From contig JAJEKV010000807.1 in NCBI GenBank assembly GCA_021234155.1, positions 23,514-87,513 on the forward strand: DNA of 64,000 bases, written 5' to 3'. The DNA comes from Isoetes taiwanensis (taxonomy: Eukaryota; Streptophyta; Lycopodiopsida; Isoetales; Isoetaceae). Within the stretch, counting starts at the first letter, position 1. The number at the start of each line of letters is the position of its first letter. The translations under genes and the position numbers were made by a program. The notes beneath the pieces are model-generated. The model saw only the letters and a list, made by a program, of their open reading frames with translations, did no database searches and was not told where the DNA came from. This document shows positions 57,623 to 64,000 of the stretch, piece by piece.

Positions 57623-57718
57623 TATATGGACACCAATTGCGGTTTAGATTAGCATGCAAATGATGATGCTCACATAGGTATACCATGCAAGTGTGCACCA
57701 TGCACTCGAGCATCCACA

Positions 57719-57727
57719 CATGCATGC
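57719..57727 (-). promoter_or_regulatory. RY-type CATGCATGC motif upstream of the U6 gene
   Basis: Same motif and spacing as in front of U3. It belongs to the repeated unit and so is not independent evidence. Confidence 0.25.
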
Positions 57728-58652
57728 ATTCACTTGCATGGCGCCGGAATGGAGGGGGGGCACGACTTGTCTTTGTGCGTTATGCATGTAGAATTAGAGG
57801 ATGAACCATAAGAGATCACTAAGAGCAGGCCGACCTAATGCAAGCCAACCCTTCCTCGCAGAGCTGTGGTTTAGAAACACAAATGATCTTGAACCGCGAC
57901 GAAGCTAATTCCCAAGGAAATTTACCCAAGTGCCTCTCCGTATTGGGAAAATTACGAATGCATCCGAGGCGAGGTGTTTTGCCATAATGGAAATAACTTT
58001 TTCCTCGCTCGCCTGCTTTGGTGATAGAGGAGACTAAGACCTTTTCAACGGCAAGAAGATCATATCAAACGGAGTTTGATCTTCGACTTATAGTGTTTTT
58101 ATCGTTTGTTTTCGTGGATAACAAAATTAAAACAACACATCTTTGTGCATTGCAACTCCTTGTTGGTTCTAGCAAAAGTAGGGCATTGTCTACCTCAAAC
58201 AAAACGTCACGCCAATGTACAAAAATAAGGACCCTCCTTTAAGTTATCGGACCACGAGAACTTTCAATCGCCCACAAGCGCCGGACGCCTTAATGTGGTA
58301 CATCCAATGATGAAAGATTCCTACTTGTATAAAATGCATGTGCACATTGTAAAGGCAAGATTTACGGATCACGAAGTTTCATCAATTAGTAATGTTCGTC
58401 CGAGATGACTTATAGACCAAATTATCGCCCATAATTCAATAGAACTTGTCCTTGTCTACCTTTTGCGTCGCGGGTAAAATTGGGTTTAAATACGAGATAA
58501 CGTTAAAATTACCATGGAACCGATGCCCAAGAAGCTACTAAACAAAGGACAAATGCGAACCCCACTGCATGAGAAAATAAAGAAGTCGTTTTATGTGATC
58601 ATGATCCGTTGTTCTATTACATTTGGCTCTATGCCATGGAACAATGCAATTT

Positions 58653-59369
58653 CTATGCCACTAGCAAGGGCCGGATCCTTCTTGCCCTCCTCTCCTCGCG
58701 TTCGTATTCGCTCTCCCTTCTCTCGTCGGCTTCACGTCCCATCCTCCTCTCACGGATCTTGGCGTTCACCTATTCTAGTGTCCCTTTCCACTTCTCGACT
58801 TTCAAAGTCCCTAGTTTTTGGCTCCTCTCCATTCCCTCCGCCATCTCTCTCCCCGGCACTAGCTCCTCTCCATCCCCTCTCTGGTCATTTTCTCTCTGCG
58901 CCTAGTGTCGACAATCATGTCATAACCCAAATGCTCCCCACGTTCCCTATCTTCCCTTCTTGAGAGCTGATCAATCTCATAGTGCTCCTCATTTCTTTGC
59001 CTGACTCTATCTTCTCTTCGTGGCAAAACATCAAGATTGTCTTCTTGCCTCCCATGTTCATATCTTCTCCTCGTCTCCATTGCATCTCCAAAATGTCTCT
59101 CGCCTCGTTGGCTCTCCACGGATGCGATTGAACCAAACTCTCGAGATCGAAAGTACCCTCCTCGGTTTGTTCACGTCTGCGGGATTCCCTCGGCGGGGGG
59201 GCAGACCTTTCAGACACACCAACGACGAAGTCAGACTCTAATGCCTTTGACCTCTCAATACCAACACATCGGAAGAAGAAACTCGGAACCAAGAGGGTGG
59301 CTTAACATGGCTGCAAGCAATGCGAGAAACAATGCCATCCGCTCATCTTGTCGCTACCAAGCACGTCAT
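58653..59369 (-). pseudogene. Array gene copy U7, most degraded
   Basis: The start region is altered (GGTGGCTTAACATGG at 59295 breaks the leader frame) and several single-base indels split the charged region into three frames, for example 59292-58915 and 59119-58859. U7 differs more from the other units than they do from each other. Confidence 0.65.
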
Positions 59370-60304
59370 GGCAATAGGTCATTATATGGACACCAATTGC
59401 GGTTTAGATTAGCATGCAAATGATGATGCTCACATAGGTATACCATGCAAGTGTGCACCATGCACTCGAGCATCCACACATGCATGCATTCACTTGCATG
59501 GCGCCGAGAATGGAGGGGGCACGACTTGTCTTTCCATGCGTTATGCATGTGGAATTAGAGGATGAACCATAAGAGATCACTAAGAGCAAGCCCGACCTAA
59601 TGCAAGCCAACCCTTCCTCGCAGAGCCGGGTTTTAGAAACGGTGATCTTGAACCGCACGAGCTAATTCCCAAGGAAATTTACCCAATTGCCTCTCCGTAT
59701 TGGGAAAATTACGCGAATGCATTCGAGGCGAGGTGTTTTGCCATAATGGAAATAACTTTTTTCTGGCTCATAAAATGAGAAAATTTCGCCGTTTTACAGA
59801 TAGAGGAGACTAAGACCTTTTCAACGGCAATAAGGTCATATCAAACAGAGTTCGGATCTTCGAATTATAGTGTTTTTATCGTTTGTTTCATGGATAACAA
59901 AATTAAAACAACACATCTTTGTGCATTGCAACTCCTTGTTGGTTCTAGCAAAAAGTAGGGGCATTGTCTACCTCAAACAAAACGTCACGCCAATGTACAA
60001 AAATAAGGACCCTCCTTTAAGTTATCGGACCACGACCCACATATATTGGGTTATGTTATTCTATCTGTCAATTCTTGCAGACACTTAATCAATGGCAAAC
60101 AAGGGTTTGAAAGAACATCAATCTCTATGAGTAATCATATGATATTTTATTAGATTATTTGCATATAAGTACATTTTGAAATAGATCTGGTGATATTGTA
60201 GATTTTTTGAAATATATTTGGTGAGATTGTAGATTTGTTTCTGATCATGCAAGGCACCTATGGATATCTAATACCTATCTTTTTGACATTATGATGTGAG
60301 GGCA

Positions 60305-60635
60305 TTTATGGATGCTGATGCGGTTCCTATGGCGTTGGTCGAAAATAGTGGTTTGCAGTCCATTGACACTTTGACGGCTATAAAGGCTCAACAATTGAAG
60401 GTAAAGGAATGTTCTTTATAAGTGATACATATCCGTGAGTTCATTATATTCACCAAAGCTTTTTTATTGGTCCAGGAAAACAACCCATAACATAGATTGC
60501 AACAATATTGGAACAAATGATACGAGGGTACAAAAATGTTTTTGGAACTTTAATTGGTAAAAAGCAGTAGATATTGCTTGCAAGCCAAGTTGTGAAGATT
60601 TTGAAGATTGATGATGTTATTTCACCATCAAGCTT
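60305..60635 (+). pseudogene. CCT5: CCT5 (TCP-1 chaperonin epsilon subunit) C-terminal fragment
   Basis: CCT5 is one subunit of the cytosolic chaperonin that folds actin and tubulin. Exon-like 60305-60400 reads [32 protein letters not shown], close to the known CCT5 C-terminal region. It ends at a GTAAAG donor, with a TCCAG acceptor at 60475. The next exon starts ENNP, then has a stop, IDCNNIGTNDTRVQK, a frameshift, VFGTLIGKKQ, a stop, and ILLASQVVKILKIDDVISPS. Retained introns indicate a genomic duplicate, not a retrocopy. The left side is a truncated array unit (U8); the right side is cut off by Helitron H6. 60036-60304 is probably its preceding intron. Confidence 0.85.
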
Positions 60636-60654
60636 TCAATCTTATATTATCTTA

Positions 60655-62865
60655 TCTTATATTATAATGTTATAGCGTAAGTATGTCATGAATGAAACCC
60701 TAATTTGGACGGTTGAGATCATCCAATTGCATTCGGAGGCCGAGATTTATCGCACGACTTTCCACCATTATGATTGGCCATGCTCTAATGTCTGAAGAGG
60801 AAAGGGAAAAGGGAGGAGAAAAGGGCAAAGTGAAAGGCAAAAAAGCACGGGTAAAAGGGAAAGAAAGAAAGAGAAAAAGGAAAGCGAAAAGAGCACGAAA
60901 AAGGGAAAGGAAAATAAAGCAAAAAATGACACTACGAAAAGTAGAAGATGGAAAGGATGGGAAGTTGAAAAGGGGATGAGGAAAAGGGTAGAGAGGAGGG
61001 AAGGGAAAAGGAAAAGGGAAAAGGAAAGAAAAGGGAAAGGGCAAGGCAAAAGAAAGGGGGAGGAGGAGGGAGTGAAAAGGAACACTGGGAAAGGGGAAGA
61101 GGAAAAAGGTGGGGAAAGGAGGAAAAGGGAGGAGAAAAGGGCAAAAGTTTAAAGGAAAAAAAGGCACGGGTAAAAAGGAAAAGGAAATGGAAAAGAGCAC
61201 AAAAAAGAGAAAGGAAAAGAAAGAGAGAAAATAAAGGAAAAAAGGACACTATGAAAAGGAGAAGAGGGAAAGGGTGAGCACAGGAGTAAAAGGGAAGGGA
61301 AAAAGGGGATGAGGAAAAGGGTAGAGAGAAGGGAAGGGAAAAGAAAAAGGGAAAGGGAAAGGGAAAGGGAAAGGGAAAAAAGGGAGAGGAGGAGGGAGCG
61401 AAAAGGGACAGTGGGAAAGGGGAAGAGGAAAAGGGTGGGGAAAGGAGAAAAAAGGAAGGGAAAAAGGACCCGAAAAAAAAGGAAAGAGAAAAAGGGAGGG
61501 AAGAAGGGATGGAAAGGGAAAAAGCGAGGGGAGGGGCAAAAGGGAAAAAGGGCATGGGGAAAAGAGGAAGAGAAAAGAAGGAGAGAAGAGAAAAAAATAA
61601 AGAGAGAAAGGAGGGAGGAAAGGGGAAAGGGAAAAAGAAAAGAACAAAGGAGGGAGGAAAGGGAAAGAAAAAAACTACGAGAAAAAGGGAAGAGGGAAAT
61701 GGTGGGCAAAGGGAAAAGAGGGAAGAGAAATAAAGGGAAGGGAAAAAAGACATGAGAAAAAGAAAGGAAAAAAGGAAAGAAAAAGGAGGCGGAAGAGAGA
61801 AAAATGGAAGGGAAAAAGGGCACGAAAAAAAGCGGAAGAGGGAAAGGGTCGGGAGAGGAGGAAAAGGGAAGGGAAAAAGGCCATTGGTAAAAGGGAAGGG
61901 GGAAAGGGAAGCGAAGGGGATGGAATGAGAGAAAGGGAAAATAAAATAAGGTAAAAGAAAAAGGAAATGTGAAAAGGGAGGGAAAAAGGGGAAGGGGAGA
62001 TAGAAAAAGGGAAAAGCAAGGAGGGGGGAAATGGAAAAGGCAAACGCGAAAAAGTGGAAGCAAAATGGAAAATGCAAAAGGGAAAAACGAGGGGTAAAAT
62101 GTGAAAATAGAAAAGGAAGGTGAACAAAAAAGAAGAGCAAAATAGAAAAATAAAAAGAGAAGGAAAAAAGGGGAGGGAGAGGAGGGAAAAGGTGAAGAAA
62201 GGGGAAAAAACAGAGTTTTAAAAAGAGCATGAAAAATAGAAGAGAAAAGGGACATGGCTTAAAAAGGGAAGAGGGAAAGGGTGAGGAAAAGGAAAACCAA
62301 GAAAATGGACATGGAAAAGGGAAAGGGAAAGAGGGAAAAGAAAAAAAGGAGGGCTTAAAAAAGAAGGGAAAAGGGCACTAGAAAAGGGAAGATGGAAGGG
62401 TTGGGCAAAGGAGGAAAAGGGAAGGGAAAAGGGAAAAAAAAGGAGAAGGAGAGGGAAAAGGGAAAAGAAAGGGGAATGCGAAAAGGAAAACTTAGAAAGA
62501 AGGGCACGAGGGAAAAGGGGAAGAGGGGGAAAGGGCACATGGAAAGGGAAAAGGGCAAACAAATTGGAGAAAAGGGAAGGGGAAAATAGAAAAGGAAAAT
62601 GGGGAAGGAAATAGAAAAGAGAAATAGAGGAAATGGAATAATGGAAAAGAAAAAGGTAAATTGAAAATGTAAAAAGGAAAAGGGGCAAGGGGAAAATAGA
62701 AAAAAAAATAGTAGATAAAGGCAAAAGGAAAAGGGAAAAGGTGCAAAATATGGTTGAATGCTCTGATTATCCAATTTAAAAAACACCTAATCCATTTAAC
62801 AATTGCTCCAAAGATATCATTCATAGCGAAGGCTAGCCAAAGAACGCCTGGGCAACCTTAACTAG
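60655..62865 (+). mobile_element. Polypurine non-autonomous Helitron H6 (copy of H1)
   Basis: It starts TCTTATATTATAATG and is nearly identical to H1 through the 5' segment and along the polypurine body (about 60790-62740). The end is decayed: the hairpin is unrecognisable (AAAGAACGCCTGGGC), but CCTTAACTAG and the following T are kept. It inserts directly after the CCT5 remnant. Confidence 0.85.
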
Positions 62866-64000
62866 TATTATAAAGTTTTAGCTGCATGTCTTCAATCAAA
62901 CCCTAATTTAGATAGTTGAGATCTGCCTTATTGCATTCGGAAGGCCGAGATTTATCGTGACAACTTCCCACCACCGTGATTGGCCATGCTCGATCTTTAA
63001 GAGGAAAGGGAAAATGGCAGAAAAGGGCAAAAGTGAGAGGCAAAAAGGCACGTAAAAGGGAAAGACTGAGAAGGGAAAAGGAAAGGGAAAAGAGCACGAA
63101 AAAGGGAAAAAGAAAAGAAAGGGAGAAAAAGGAAGAAAAAGGACACTATGAAAAGGAAAAGGGGGAAAAAGGGCGAGGACAGAATAAGGGAAAAGAAAAG
63201 GGGAAGGGAGAAAAGGAAGAAAATAGGGCAACGGGAAAAGGTGAAGACTAAATCCGGGACTTTAAGGGAAAAAAGGGAAGATAAGAATGATGGAGAGAAG
63301 GAAAAAGGGTGGAAAAATAGAAAGGGGAAGGAAGAAGGAAAAAGGAGGCAAAAAGGAAAAAGGGCATGAGGAAAGGGGAGAGGGAAATGAGAGAGGAAGG
63401 AGAAAGTAGCACGAGAAGAGGAAAAAGGGTGAGGAAAGGAAAAAGAAAGGGAAAAAGAGATGGAAAAGGAAAAGGGAAAAGGGAAAAGCGAAAAAGCAAA
63501 AAGCAAAAAGAGAATAGAAACATGGAATAGGAGAAGGGAAGAGGGTGGGAAAAGGAGGAAAAGGGCATGTGAAAAAGGTGGAAAAAAAATGGAATGGAAA
63601 AGGTGCGGAAAATGGAAAGGAAAAGAGAGAAGGAAAAAAAAAAAGGGTGGAAAAGGAAAGAGGAAAAGGGCATGGAAAAGAGAAAATGATGAAAAAAAAG
63701 AAGGAAAAGGGAAAAGGAAATGGGAGGCTTAAAGGGGAAAGGGGAAAGAAAAAGAACACGAGGAATAAGGAGGGAAAAATGGAAAAGAGGAAGGAAAAAG
63801 GGCAATAAAAAACCAGAAGAGGGAAAGGGTGAGGAAAGGTAAAAATAAAGGGAAAAAAGAGCATAGGAAAGGGAAAAAAAGGGGAATAGGATGGGGAAAA
63901 GGGGAAGAGGGTAAGGAAAGGACAAGAAAAGGCAAGGCAAAAAAGTGGAAAAAGGGAATGGAAAATACATGGGAAAAGGAAAAGGAAAAGGAAAGGGTGC
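62866..64000 (+). mobile_element. Polypurine non-autonomous Helitron H7 (copy of H2), runs off the window
   Basis: It begins TATTATAAAGTTTTAGC immediately after H6, without the first TCTTA, and follows H2 in the 5' segment and polypurine body (from about 63000). The 3' end is outside the window. Confidence 0.8.

Larger units (their letters stand above)
41351..60035 (-). repeat. Tandem array of ~1.75-kb units
   Basis: Units start at CACATGCATGCATTCACTTG: U1 41351-43101, U2 43102-45407, U3 45408-47131, U4 47132-54205, U5 54206-55979, U6 55980-57716, U7 57717-59476, U8 59477-60035 (cut short). U2 is lengthened by a MITE and U4 by a copia element; without them every full unit is 1.72-1.77 kb. 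Units are highly similar apart from small indels, with U7 the most diverged. Each full unit holds one minus-strand gene copy, with its possible promoter at the right end of the unit. The left part of the unit is non-coding as far as I can see. Confidence 0.9.

Noticed and set aside
41351-60035. CRISPR-like or ribosomal repeat interpretation of the regular spacing
   Set aside because: Units are 1.75 kb and nearly uniform, without short repeats and spacers and without rRNA sequence.
60932-63970. Minus-strand frames up to 432 codons in H6 and H7
   Set aside because: Same polypyrimidine artefact; overlapping frames with no domain.

Overview
The window looks like repeat-rich nuclear DNA of a land plant. 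It carries a plant-type Ty1/copia element primed by initiator Met-tRNA, Helitrons ending in a hairpin plus CTAG, CACTA-like and hAT-like DNA elements, AAACCCTAAA-type motifs and short GT-AG introns. I cannot name the species. No intact ordinary host housekeeping gene is visible. Almost everything is transposon, transposon passenger or tandem repeat. The only fully intact recognisable coding sequence is the copia polyprotein.

Layout. 21-11450: a CACTA-like element (possibly extending to 24639) carrying a short GCATGTTTGAGCC-type satellite and duplicated modules, with an hAT-like insertion at 7509-8148. 11451-21790: a head-to-tail run of Helitrons, first a decayed Rep/helicase element, then three polypurine non-autonomous elements, then a 5'-end remnant. 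21791-24639: a second CACTA-like piece. 25156-25983: an isolated copy of the ORF segment found in the tandem array. 28569-37058: an 8.5-kb CACTA-like element with a CAT target duplication, carrying the same satellite in two opposite arms. 38769-40641: a solitary polypurine Helitron. 41351-60035: seven and a third units of a ~1.75-kb tandem repeat, one unit hit by a 553-bp hAT-like MITE and another by a 5331-bp copia element with indistinguishable LTRs. 60305-60635: a CCT5 (TCP-1 epsilon) pseudogene fragment. 60655-64000: a second copy of the H1-H2 Helitron pair.

How the parts relate. The decayed Rep/helicase Helitron shares its 3' end (hairpin GCCCAGCAACGCTGGGC) with the polypurine Helitrons and is a plausible relative of the element that moved them. 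The two large CACTA-like elements share the same internal modules, so they belong to one family with one cargo. The tandem array on the minus strand encodes a predicted secreted, Arg/Glu-rich protein, open over 241 codons in two units and broken in the others. This is the best candidate for something undescribed. The long ORFs of the polypurine regions are artefacts of strand composition.
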